This document shows positions 1 to 12,088 of a DNA stretch of 64,000 bases, in pieces. The translations under genes were made by a program, and so were the position numbers. A model generated the notes under the pieces. That model saw only the letters and a list, made by a program, of their open reading frames with translations. It was not told the origin of the DNA and searched no databases. Source of the stretch: Symsagittifera roscoffensis (Eukaryota; Xenacoelomorpha; Acoela; Convolutidae); contig NW_026971734.1 in the NCBI RefSeq assembly GCF_963678635.1, positions 64,001 through 128,000 on the forward strand. The letters run 5' to 3'. Numbering within the stretch: the first letter of the stretch is position 1; the number at the start of each line of letters is the position of its first letter.

Positions 1-2035
1 TTTCGACCGTCTCGACCAAAAATTGATATGTTTTTATTTTATCAAACAAAGTTTCAACTGTTTCAACATATCAACCAAATGGTATGTTTTGATTTTTTCA
101 ATCAAAAACTGGAATGTTTCCACCATATCGACCAAAAATTGGAATCGTATTTATCGTATGATCGCATTTACCTAAAATTTGTATGTGCTGACCGTCTCGA
201 CTAAAAATTGATATGTTATCAACGTAGCGATAAAAAATTGGTATGTTTAGGCCGTCTCGACCAAAAATTGGTATGTTTTGATCTTATCGACCAAAAATTG
301 GTAAGTTTTGATTTTATCAAACAACGTTTGGTATTTGTTGACCGTCTCGATCAAAATTGGTATGCTATGATCGTAGCGACCAAAAATTGGTATGTTCTTA
401 CCGCCTCGACCAAAAACTGGTATGTTTTGATCGTATCGACCAAAACGACCAAAAAATGGTATGTTTTGACCGTCTCGAACAAAAATTGGTATGTTTTGAT
501 TTTATCAACCAAAAATTGGCATGTTTCGACCGTCTCGACCAAAAATTGGTATGTTTCAATCGGATTGACCAAAAATTGGTACGTTTCGACCATATCGACC
601 AAAAAATGGTATCTTAGGACATTCTTGACCAAAAACTGGCTTGTTTCGACCGTCTTGATCAAAAATTGATATGTTTTGAGTTTATCAAACAAAGTTTGGT
701 ATGTTTCGACCGTATCGACACAAAATTGGTGTGTTATGATTGTATCGACCTAAAATTGGTATGTTCTGACCGTCTCGATCAAAATTTGGTATGCTATAAT
801 CGTAGCGACCAAAACTTCGTATCTACTGACCGACCGTATCGACACAAAATTGGTGTGTTATGATCGTATCGACCTAAAAATGGTATGTTCTGACCGTCTC
901 GATCAAAAATTGGTATGCTATGATCGTAGCAACCAAAAATTGGCACCATCTGACTGTCTCGAACAAAAACTGATATGTTTTTATTTTATCCACCAAAAAT
1001 TGGCATGTTTCGACCGTCTCGACCAAAAATTGGTATGTTTTGATCGTATAGACCAAAAATTTGTACGTTTCGACCATATCGAGCAAAAATTGGTATCTTT
1101 CGACAGTCTTGAACAAAAACTGGCTTGTTTCGACCGTCTGGACTAAATTTGGTATGTTTTGACTTTATCAAACAAATTTTGGTATGTTTCAACTGTATCG
1201 ACACAAAATTGGTTTGTTTCAAACGTCTCGACACAAAATTGGTTTGTTTTGATCCTATCGACCAAAAATGTTTATGTTTCGACCGTCGTGACCAAAAAGT
1301 GGTGTTTTATGATCGTATCGACCTAAAATTGGTTTGTTTTGATCTTATCGACCAAAAAATGGTAAGTTTTGATTTTATCAAACAAAGTTTGGTATGTGTC
1401 GACCGTCTCGACACAAAATTAGTGTGTTATGACAGTATCGACCTAAAAATTGTTTGTTCTGACCGTCTCTACCAAAATTTGGTATGTTTTGATCGTATCG
1501 ACCAAAAATTGGTATGTTTTGACCGTCTCGAACAAAAATTGATATGTTTTGATTTTATCAACCAAAAATTGGCATGTTTCGACCGTCTCGACCAAAAATT
1601 GGTATGTTTCAGTCGTATCGACCAAAAATTGGTACGTTTCGACCATATCGACCAAAAATTGGTATCTTTTGACCGTCTCGACACAAAATTGGTGTGTTAT
1701 GATCCTATCGACCAAATATTGGTTTGCTTCGACCGTCTCGACTAAAAATCGATATGTTTTGAATTCATCAAACAAAAATTGGCATGTTTCGACCGTCTCG
1801 ACCAAAAATTGGTATGTTTCGATTGTATCGACCAAAACGACCAAAAATTGGTATGTTTCGACCGTCTCGAACAAAAATTGGTATGTTTTGATTTTATCAA
1901 CCAAAAATTGGCATGTTTCGACCATCTCGACCAAAAATTGGTATGTTTCAATCGTATCGACCAAAAATTGGTACGTTTCGACCATATCGACCAAAAATTG
2001 GTATCTTACGACAGTCTTGACCAAAAACTGGCTTG
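1..2035. repeat. ~2.04-kb higher-order repeat, copy 1
   Basis: The sequence from base 6 recurs at 2041 and again at 4167, giving unit lengths of 2,035 and 2,126 bp. A clear internal marker is the off-pattern stretch near 50-110 (AAAGTTTCAACTGTTTCAAC, then ACATATCAACC), repeated near 2086 and 4212. Another is the TATCAACGTAGCG monomer at about 217, which reads TATGGACGTAGCG near 2252 and 4378. The right part (about 1140-1745) holds precursors of the monomer order later amplified as the 510-bp HOR. The left edge of the unit is cut by the window start, so the true unit boundary is arbitrary. Confidence 0.85.
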
Positions 2036-4161
2036 TTTTGACCGTCTCGACCAAAAATTGATATGTTTTTATTTTATCAAACAAAGTTTCAACTGTTTCA
2101 ACATATCAACCAAATGGTATGTTTTGATTTTTTCAATCAAAAACTGGAATGTTTCCACCATATCGACCAAAAATTGGAATCGTATTTATCGTATGATCGT
2201 ATTTACCTAAAATTTGTATGTGCTGACCGTCTCGACTAAAAATTGATATGTTATGGACGTAGCGATAAAAAATTGGTATGTTTAGGCCGTCTCGACCAAA
2301 AATTGGTATGTTTTGATCTTATCGACCAAAAATTGGTAAGTTTTGATTTTATCAAACAAAGTTTGGTATTTGTTGACCGTCTCGATCAAAAATTGGTATG
2401 CTATGATCGTAGCGACCAAAAATTGGTATGTTCTTACCGCCTCGACCAAAAATTTGTATGTTTTGATCGTATCGACCAAAACGACCAAAAATGGTATGTT
2501 TTGACCATCTCGAACAAAAATTGGTGTGTTTTGATTTTATCAACCAAAAATTGGCATGTTTCGACCGTCTCGACCAAAAATTGGTATGTTTCAATCGTAT
2601 CGACCAAAAATTGGTACGTTTCGACCATAACGACCAAAAATTGGTATCTTAGGACTTTCTTGACCAAAAACTGGCTTGTTTCGACCGTCTTGACCAAAAA
2701 TTGATATGTTTTGAGTTTATCAAACAAAGTTTGGTATGTTTCGACCGTATCGACACAAAATTGGTGTGTTATGATTGTATCGACCTAAAAATGGTATGTT
2801 CTGACCGTCTCGATCAAAATTTGGTATGCTATAATCGTAGCGACCAAAACTTGGTATCTACTGACCGACCGTATCGACACAAAATTGGTGTGTTATGATC
2901 GTATCGACCTAAAAATGGTATGTTCTGACCGTCTCGATCAAAAATTGGTATGCTATGATCGTAGCGACCAAAAATTGGCACCTTCTGACTGTCTCGAACA
3001 AAAACTGATATGTTTTTATTTTATCAACCAAAAATTGGCATGTTTCGACCGTCTCGACCAAAAATTGGTATGTTTTGATCGTATCGACCAAAAATTTGTA
3101 CGTTTCGACCATATCGAGCAAAAATTGGTATCGTTCGACAGTCTTGAACAAAAACGGGCTTGTTTCGACCGTCTGGACTAAAAATTGGTATGTTTTGATT
3201 TTACCAAACAAATTTTGGTATGTTTCGACTGTATCGACACAAAATTGGTTTGTTTCAAACGTCTCGACACAAAATTGGTTTGTTTTGATCCTATCGACAA
3301 AAAATTTTTATGTTTCGACCGTCTTGACCCAAAAGTGGTGTTTTATGATCGTATCGACCTAAAATTGGTTTGTTTTGGTCTTATCGACCAAAAATAGGTA
3401 AGTTTTGATTTTATCAAACAAAGTTTGCTATGTGTCGACCATCTCGACACAAAATTGGTGTGTTATGACAGTATCGACCTAAAAATTGTTTGTTCTGACC
3501 GTCTCTACCAAAATTTGGTATGTTTTGATTGCATCGACCAAAAATTTGTAGGTTTCGACCATATCGAGCAAAAATTGGTATCGTTCGACAGTCTTGAACA
3601 AAAACGGGCTTGTTTCGACCGTCTGGACTAAAAATTGGTATGTTTTGATTTTATCAAACAAATTTTGGTATGTTTCGACTGTATCGACACAAAATTGGTT
3701 TGTTTCAAACGTCTCGACACAAAATTGGTTTGTTTTGATCCTATCGACAAAAAATTTTTATGTTTCGACCGTCTTGACCCAAAAGTGGTGTTTTATGATC
3801 GTATCGACCTAAAATTGGTTTGTTTTGATCTTATCGACCAAAAATTGGTAAGTTTTGATTTTATCAAACAAAGTTTGGTATTTGTTGACCGTCTCGATCA
3901 AAAATTGGTATGCTATGATCGTAGCGACCAAAAATTGGTATGTTCTTACCGCCTCGACCAAAAATTTGTATGTTTTGATCGTATCGACCGTCTCGAACAA
4001 AAATTGGTATGTTTTGATTTTATCAACCAAAAATTGGCATGTTTCGACCATCTCGACCAAAAATTGGTATGTTTCAATCGTATCGACCAAAAATTGGTAC
4101 GTTTCGACCATATCGACCAAAAATTGGTATCTTACGACAGTCTTGACCAAAAACTGGCTTG
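2036..4161. repeat. ~2.1-kb higher-order repeat, copy 2
   Basis: This unit is collinear with the preceding one but 91 bp longer in net terms. The main rearrangement is in its right half, where a 450-bp segment is tandemly duplicated and part of the first copy's monomer order is absent. It returns to the common unit at about 3850, where AAAGTTTGGTATTTGTTG reappears. Single-base differences from copy 1 are scattered, so this pair is older than the 1,257-bp units further right. Confidence 0.85.
3061..3850. repeat. 450-bp tandem duplication (15 monomers)
   Basis: The sequence at 3121 recurs at 3571, and the block at 3185 recurs at 3635, both exactly 450 bp apart. Inside are the monomers ending TCAAACGTCTCGACAC, and one with five Ts (AAAAAATTTTTATG). 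These also characterise every later 510-bp unit. Compared with the 510-bp unit it lacks 60 bp (two monomers), so it looks like a sister form or precursor of that HOR. Confidence 0.85.
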
Positions 4162-5650
4162 TTTTGACCGTCTCGACCAAAAATTGATATGTTTTTATTT
4201 TATCAAACAAAGTTTCAACTGTTTCAACATATCAACCAAATGGTATGTTTTGATTTTTTCAATCAAAAACTGGAATGTTTCCACCATATCGACCAAAAAT
4301 TGGAATCGTATTTATCGTATGATCGTATTTACCTAAAATTTGTATGTGCTGACCGTCTCGACTAAAAATTGATATGTTATGGACGTAGCGATAAAAAATT
4401 GGTATGTTTAGGCCGTCTCGACCAAAAATTGGTATGTTTTGATCTTATCGACCAAAAATTGGTAAGTTTTGATTTTATCAAACAAAGTTTGGTATTTGTT
4501 GACCGTCTCGATCAAAAATTGGTATGCTATGATCGTAGCGACCAAAAATTGGTATGTTCTTACCGCCTCGACCAAAAATTTGTATGTTTTGATTGTATCG
4601 ACCAAAACGACCAAAAATGGTATGTTTTGACCGTCTCGAACAAAAATTGGTGTCTTTTGATTTTATCAACCAAAAATTGGCATGTTTCGACCGTCTCGAC
4701 CAAAAATTGGTATGTTTCAATCGTATCGACCAAAAATTGGTACGTTTCGACCATAACGACCAAAAATTGGTATCTTAGGACTTTCTTGACCAAAAACTGG
4801 CTTGTTTCGACCGTCTTGACCAAAAATTGATATGTTTTGAGTTTATCAAACAAAGTTTGGTATGTTTCGACCGTATCGACACAAAATTGGTGTGTTATGA
4901 TTGTATCGACCTAAAATTGGTATGTTCTGACCGTCTCGATCAAAATTTGGTATGCTATAATCGTAGCGACCAAAACTTGGTATCTACTGACCGACCGTAT
5001 CGACACAAATTTGGTGTGTTATGATCGTATCGACCTAAAAATGGTATGTTCTGACCGTCTCGATCAAAAATTGGTATGCTATGATCGTAGCGACCAAAAA
5101 TTGGCACCTTCTGACTGTCTCGAACAAAAACTGATATGTTTTTATTTTATCAACCAAAAATTGGTATGTTTTGACCGTCTCGAACAAAAATTGGTATGTT
5201 TTGATCGTATCGACCAAAAATTTGTACGTTTCGACCATATCGAGCAAAAATTGGTATCGTTCGACAGTCTTGAACAAAAACGGGCTTGTTTCGACCGTCT
5301 GGACTAAAAATTGGTATGTTTTGATTTTATCAAACAAATTTTGGTATGTTTCGACTGTATCGACACAAAATTGGTTTGTTTCAAACGTCTCGACACAAAA
5401 TTGGTTTGTTTTGATCCTATCGACAAAAAATTTTTATGTTTCGACCGTCTTGACCCAAAAGTGGTGTTTTATGATCGTATCGACCTAAAATTGGTTTGTT
5501 TTGGTCTTATCGACCAAAAATAGGTAAGTTTTGATTTTATCAAACAAAGTTTGCTATGTGTCGACCATCTCGACACAAAATTGGTGTGTTATGACAGTAT
5601 CGACCTAAAAATTGTTTGTTCTGACCGTCTCTACCAAAATTTGGTATGTT
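4162..5650. repeat. ~2.1-kb higher-order repeat, copy 3 (partial), merging into the 510-bp array
   Basis: The sequence is collinear with copy 2 at a constant 2,126-bp offset (4369 with 2243, 5011 with 2885, 5311 with 3185, 5551 with 3425). Near 5650 it gains 60 bp relative to copy 2 and becomes the first 17-monomer unit. The transition shows that the 510-bp HOR was amplified out of the right end of this longer unit. Confidence 0.8.
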
Positions 5651-7860
5651 TTGATCGCATCGACCAAAAATTGGTATGTTTTGACCGTCTCGAACAAAAA
5701 TTGGTATGTTTTGATCGTATCGACCAAAAATTTGTACGTTTCGACCATATCGAGCAAAAATTGGTATCGTTCGACAGTCTTGAACAAAAACGGGCTTGTT
5801 TCGACCGTCTGGACTAAAAATTGGTATGTTTTGATTTTATCAAACAAATTTTGGTATGTTTCGACTGTATCGACACAAAATTGGTTTGTTTCAAACGTCT
5901 CGACACAAAATTGGTTTGTTTTGATCCTATCGACAAAAAATTTTTATGTTTCGACCGTCTTGACCCAAAAGTGGTGTTTTATGATCGTATCGACCTAAAA
6001 TTGGTTTGTTTTGATCTTATCGACCAAAAATAGGTAAGTTTTGATTTTATCAAACAAAGTTTGCTATGTGTCGACCATCTCGACACAAAATTGGTGTGTT
6101 ATGACAGTATCGACCTAAAAATTATTTGTTCTGACCGTCTCTACCAAAATTTGGTATGTTTTGATTGTATCGACCAAAAATTGGTATGTTTTGACCGTCT
6201 CGAACAAAAATTGGTATGTTTTGATCGTATCGACCAAAAATTTGTACGTTTCGACCATATCGAGCAAAAATTGGTATCGTTCGACAGTCTTGAACAAAAA
6301 CGGGCTTGTTTCGACCGTCTGGACTAAAAATTGGTATGTTTTGATTTTATCAAACAAATTTTGGTATGTTTCGACTGTATCGACACAAAATTGGTTTGTT
6401 TCAAACGTCTCGACACAAAATTGGTTTGTTTTGATCCTATCGACAAAAATTTTTTATGTTTCGACCGTCTTGACACAAAAGTGGTGTTTTATTATCGTAT
6501 CGACCTAAAATTGCTTTGTTTTGATCTTATCGACCAAAAATAGGTAAGTTTTGATTTTATCAAACAAAGTTTGCTATGTGTCGACCATCTCGACACAAAA
6601 TTGGTGTGTTATGACAGTATCGACCTAAAAATTGTTTGTTCTGACCGTCTCTACCAAAATTTGGTATGTTTTGATCGTATCGACCAAAAATTGGTATGTT
6701 TTGACCGTCTCGAACAAAAATTGGTATGTTTTGATCGTATCGACCAAAAATTTGTACGTTTCGACCATATCGAGCAAAAATTGGTATCGTTCGACAGTCT
6801 TGAACAAAAACGGGCTTGTTTCGACCGTCTGGACTATAAATTGGTATGTTTTGATTTTATCAAACAAATTTTGGTATGTTTCGACTGTATCGACACAAAA
6901 TTGGTTTGTTTCAAACGTCTCGACACAAAATTGGTTTGTTTTTATCCTATCGACAAAAAATTTTTATGTTTCGACCGTCTTGACCCAAAAGTGGTGTTTT
7001 ATGATCGTATCGACCTAATATTGGTTTGTTTTGATCTTATCGACCAAAAAAAGGTAAGTTTTGATTTTATCAAACAAAGTTTGCTTTGTGTCGACCATCT
7101 CGACACAAAATTGGTGTGTTATGACAGTATCGACCTAAAAATTGTTTGTTCTGACCGTCTCTACCAAAATTTGGTATGTTTTGATCGTATCGACCAAAAA
7201 TTGGTATGTTTTGACCGTCTCGAACAAAAATTGGTATATTTTGATCGTATCGACCAAAAATTTGTACGTTTCGACCATATCGAGCAAAAACTGGTATCGT
7301 TCGACAGTCTTGAACAAAAACGGGCTTGTTTCGACCGTCTGGACTAAAAATTGGTATGTTTTGATTTTATCAAACAAATTTTGGTATGTTTCGACTGTAT
7401 CGACACAAAATTGGTTTGTTTCAAACGTCTCGACACAAAATTGGTTTGTTTTGATCCTATCGACAAAAAATTTTTATGTTTCGACCGTCTGGACCCAAAA
7501 GTGGTGTTTTGTGATCGTATCGACCTAAAATTGGTTTGTTTTGATCTTATCGACCAAAAATAGGTAAGTTTTGATTTTATCAAACAAAGTTTGCTATGTG
7601 TCGACCATCTCGACACAAAATTGGTGTGTTATGACAGTATCGACCTAAAAATTGTTTGTTCTGACCGTCTCTACCAAAATTTGGTATGTTTTGATCGTAT
7701 CGACCAAAAATTGGTATATTTTGACCGTCTCGAACAAAAAATGGTATGTTTTGATCGTATCGACCAAAAATTTGTACGTTTCGACCATATCGAGCAAAAA
7801 TTGGTATCGTTCGACAGTCTTGAACAAAAACGGGCTTGTTTCGACCGTCTGGACTAAAAA
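5311..7860. repeat. Five consecutive 510-bp (17-monomer) HOR units
   Basis: A fixed monomer order (from GGTATGTTTTGATTTTATCA at the unit start) begins at 5311, 5821, 6331, 6841 and 7351, each exactly 510 bp apart. Units differ by a few bases. Examples are ATTATTTGTT at 6121 instead of ATTGTTTGTT, GACTATAAATT near 6833 instead of GACTAAAAATT, and GTGTTTTGTGATCG near 7503 instead of GTGTTTTATGATCG. These private variants allow each unit to be traced in the duplicated block to the right. Confidence 0.92.
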
Positions 7861-9090
7861 TTGGTATGTTTTGATTTTATCAAACAAATTTTGGTATGTT
7901 TCGACTGTATCGACACAAAATTGGTTTGTTTCAAACGTCTCGACACAAAATTGGTTTGTTTTGATCCTATCGACAAAAAAATTTTATGTTTCGACCGTCT
8001 TGACCCAAAAGTGGTGTTTTATGATCGTATCGACCTAAAATTGGTTTGTTTTGATCTTATCGACCAAAAATAGGTAAGTTTTGATTTTATCAAACAAAGT
8101 TTGCTATGTGTCGACCATCTCGACACAAAATTGGTGTGTTATGACAGTATCGACCTAAAAATTGTTTGTTCTGACCGTCTCTACCAAAATTTGGTATGTT
8201 TTGATCGTATCGACCTAAAAATGGTATGTTCTGACCGTCTCGATCAAAAATTGGTATGCTATGATCGTAGCGACCAAAAATTGGCAGCTTCTGACTGTCT
8301 CGAACAAAAACTGATATGTTTTTATTTTATCAACCAAAAATTGGCATGTTTCGACCGTCTCGACCAAAAATTGGTATGTTTTGATCGTATCGACCAAAAA
8401 TTTGTACGTTTCGACCATATCGAGCAAAAATTGGTATCGTTCGACAGTCTTGAACAAAAACGGGCTTTTTTCGACCGTCTGGACTAAAAATTGGTATGTT
8501 TTGATTTTATCAAACAAATTTTGGTATGTTTTGACTGTATCGACACAAAATTGGTTTGTTTTAAACGTCTCGACACAAAATTGGTTTGTTTTGATCCTAT
8601 CGACAAAAAATTTTTATGTTTCGACCGTCTTGACCCAAAAGTGGTGTTTTATGATCGTATCGACCTAAAATTGGTTTGTTTTGATCTTATCGACCAAAAA
8701 TAGGTAAGTTTTGATTTTATCAAACAAAGTTTGCTATGTGTCGACCATCTCGACACAAAATTGGTGTGTTATGACAGTATCGACCTAAAAATTGTTTGTT
8801 CTGACCGTCTCTACCAAAATTTGGTATGTTTTGATCGTATCGACCTAAAAATGGTATGTTCTGACCGTCTCGATCAAAAATTGGTATGCTATGATCGTAG
8901 CGACCAAAAATTGGCAGCTTCTGACTGTCTCGAACAAAAACTGATATGTTTTTATTTTATCAACCAAAAATTGGCATGTTTCGACCGTCTCGACCAAAAA
9001 TTGGTATGTTTTGACCATATCGAGCAAAAATTGGTATCGTTCGACAGTCTTGAACAAAAACGGGCTTTTTTCGACCGTCTGGACTAAAAA
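7861..9090. repeat. 630-bp (21-monomer) and 600-bp (20-monomer) HOR units
   Basis: Unit starts are at 7861, 8491 and 9091. Relative to the 510-bp form, four extra monomers are present (about 8215-8345), including TTGGCAGCTTCTGACTGTCT and CTGATATGTTTTTATTTTAT. The same monomers occur in the 2.1-kb units at about 5041-5150 (there with GCACCTTCTG), so the 21-monomer form is likely ancestral-like rather than a new insertion. The 8491 unit has lost one further monomer at about 9011. Both share the variant GGGCTTTTTTCGACC, where neighbours have GGGCTTGTTTCGACC. Confidence 0.88.
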
Positions 9091-10620
9091 TTGGTATGTT
9101 TTGATTTTATCAAACAAATTTTGGTATGTTTTGACTGTATCGACACAAAATTGGTTTGTTTTAAACGTCTCGACACAAAATTGGTTTGTTTTGATCCTAT
9201 CGACAAAAAATTTTTATGTTTCGACCGTCTTGACCCAAAAGTGGTGTTTTATGATCGTATCGACCTAAAATTGGTTTGTTTTGGTCTTATCGACCAAAAA
9301 TAGGTAAGTTTTGATTTTATCAAACAAAGTTTGCTATGTGTCGACCATCTCGACACAAAATTGGTGTGTTATGACAGTATCGACCTAAAAATTGTTTGTT
9401 CTGACCGTCTCTACCAAAATTTGGTATGTTTTGATCGCATCGACCAAAAATTGGTATGTTTTGACCGTCTCGAACAAAAATTGGTGTGTTTTGATCGTAT
9501 CGACCAAAAATTTGTACGTTTCGACCATATCGAGCAAAAATTGGTATCGTTCGACAGTCTTGAACAAAAACGGGCTTGTTTCGACCGTCTGGACTAAAAA
9601 TTGGTATGTTTTGATTTTATCAAACAAATTTTGGTATGTTTCGACTGTATCGACACAAAATTGGTTTGTTTCAAACGTCTCGACACAAAATTGGTTTGTT
9701 TTGATCCTATCGACAAAAAATTTTTATGTTTCGACCGTCTTGACCCAAAAGTGGTGTTTTATGATCGTATCGACCTAAAATTGGTTTGTTTTGATCTTAT
9801 CGACCAAAAATAGGTAAGTTTTGATTTTATCAAACAAAGTTTGCTATGTGTCGACCATCTCGACACAAAATTGGTGTGTTATGACAGTATCGACCTAAAA
9901 ATTATTTGTTCTGACCGTCTCTACCAAAATTTGGTATGTTTTGATTGTATCGACCAAAAATTGGTATAATTTGACCGTCTCGAACAAAAATTGGTATGTT
10001 TTGATCGTATCGACCAAAAATTTGTACGTTTCGACCATATCGAGCAAAAATTGGTATCGTTCGACAGTCTTGAACAAAAACGGGCTTGTTTCAACCGTCT
10101 GGACTAAAAATTGGTATGTTTTGATTTTATCAAACAAATTTTGGTATGTTTCGACTGTATCGACACAAAATTGGTTTGTTTCAAACGTCTCGACACAAAA
10201 TTGGTTTGTTTTGATCCTATCGACAAAAATTTTTTATGTTTCGACCGTCTTGACCCAAAAGTGGTGTTTTATTATCGTATCGACCTAAAATTGGTTTGTT
10301 TTGATCTTATCGACCAAAATTAGGTAAGTTTTGATTTTATCAAACAAAGTTTGCTATGTGTCGACCATCTCGACACAAAATTGGTGTGTTATGACAGTAT
10401 CGACCTAAAAATTGTTTGTTCTGACCGTCTCTACCAAAATTTGGTATGTTTTGATCGTATCGACCAAAAATTGGTATGTTTTGACCGTCTCGAACAAAAA
10501 TTGGTATGTTTTGATCGTATCGACCAAAAATTTGTACGTTTCGACCATATCGAGCAAAAATTGGTATCGTTCGACAGTCTTGAACAAAAACGGGCTTGTT
10601 TCGACCGTCTGGACTATAAA
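9091..10620. repeat. Three 510-bp HOR units of the second duplicated block
   Basis: Unit starts are at 9091, 9601 and 10111, spaced 510 bp. They match the units at 5311, 5821 and 6331 almost base for base at an offset of 3,780 bp. Shared rare variants include TTGGTCTTAT (5501 and 9281), GATCGCATCG (5652 and 9432) and ATTATTTGTT (6121 and 9901). Differences from the left copy are few, for example TTGGTATAATTTGACC at 9961. Confidence 0.9.
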
Positions 10621-11578
10621 TTGGTATGTTTTGATTTTATCAAACAAATTTTGGTATGTTTCGACTGTATCGACACAAAATTGGTTTGTTTCAAACGTCT
10701 CGACACAAAATTGGTTTGTTTTTATCCTATCGACAAAAAATTTTTATGTTTCGACCGTCTTGACCCAAAAGTGGTGTTTTATGATCGTATCGACCTAATA
10801 TTGGTTTGTTTTGATCTTATCGACCAAAAAAAGGTAAGTTTTGATTTTATCAAACAAAGTTTGCTTTGTGTCGACCATCTCGACACAAATTGGTGTGTTA
10901 TGACAGTATCGACCTAAAAATTGTTTGTTCTGACCGTCTCTACCAAAATTTGGTATGTTTTGATCGTATCGACCTAAAAATGGTATGTTCTGACCGTCTC
11001 GATCAAAAATTGGTATGCTATGATCGTAGCGACCAAAAATTGGCAGCTTCTGACTGTCTCGAACAAAAACTGATATGTTTTTATTTTATCAACCAAAAAT
11101 TGGCATGTTTCGACTGTATCGACACAAAATTGGTTTGTTTCAAACGTCTCGACACAAAATTGGTTTGTTTTTATCCTATCGACAAAAAATTTTTATGTTT
11201 CGACCGTCTTGACCCAAAAGTGGTGTTTTATGATCGTATCGACCTAATATTGGTTTGTTTTGATCTTATCGACCAAAAAAAGGTAAGTTTTGATTTTATC
11301 AAACAAAGTTTGCTTTGTGTCGACCATCTCGACACAAATTGGTGTGTTATGACAGTATCGACCTAAAAATTGTTTGTTCTGACCGTCTCTACCAAAATTT
11401 GGTATGTTTTGATCGTATCGACCAAAAATTGGTATGTTTTGACCGTCTCGAACAAAAATTGGTATATTTTGATCGTATCGACCAAAAATTTGTACGTTTC
11501 GACCATATCGAGCAAAAACTGGTATCGTTCGACAGTCTTGAACAAAAACGGGCTTGTTTCGACCGTCTGGACTAAAAA
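10621..11578. repeat. Rearranged HOR unit with a 449-bp internal tandem duplication
   Basis: The distance between unit starts here is 958 bp instead of 510. The variant GACACAAATTGG, lacking one A of the usual ACACAAAATTGG, lies at 10882 and again at 11331, exactly 449 bp apart. The flanking TTGCTTTGTGTCGACC variant is likewise doubled. The 449-bp segment is 15 monomers minus that base, so the base was lost before the duplication. The duplicated segment joins 21-monomer-type sequence (GGCAGCTTCTGACTG) to 17-monomer-type sequence. Confidence 0.88.
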
Positions 11579-12088
11579 TTGGTATGTTTTGATTTTATCA
11601 AACAAATTTTGGTATGTTTCGACTGTATCGACACAAAATTGGTTTGTTTCAAACGTCTCGACACAAAATTGGTTTGTTTTGATCCTATCGACAAAAAATT
11701 TTTATGTTTCGACCGTCTGGACCCAAAAGTGGTGTTTTGTGATCGTATCGACCTAAAATTGGTTTGTTTTGATCTTATCGACCAAAAATAGGTAAGTTTT
11801 GATTTTATCAAACAAAGTTTGCTATGTGTCGACCATCTCGACACAAAATTGGTGTGTTATGACAGTATCGACCTAAAAATTGTTTGTTCTGACCGTCTCT
11901 ACCAAAATTTGGTATGTTTTGATCGTATCGACCAAAAATTGGTATATTTTGACCGTCTCGAACAAAAAATGGTATGTTTTGATCGTATCGACCAAAAATT
12001 TGTACGTTTCGACCATATCGAGCAAAAATTGGTATCGTTCGACAGTCTTGAACAAAAACGGGCTTGTTTCGACCGTCTGGACTAAAAA
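11579..12088. repeat. 510-bp HOR unit with private GTGTTTTGTGATCG variant
   Basis: This unit matches the one at 7351 at an offset of 4,228 bp, which is 3,780 plus the 448-bp net gain immediately to its left. It carries the same private bases (GACCGTCTGGACCC and GTGTTTTGTGATCG), which confirms the segmental duplication across the rearranged unit. Confidence 0.88.

Noticed and set aside
6571-7347. 258-codon forward open frame of DQKLVCFDRL-type decapeptides, and others such as 24517-25395, as a possible repetitive structural protein
   Set aside because: All frames of the monomer are open, so long frames are expected by construction. They are ended by ordinary variants and off-length monomers, shift between frames, and have no non-repeat start, signal peptide or terminal domain.
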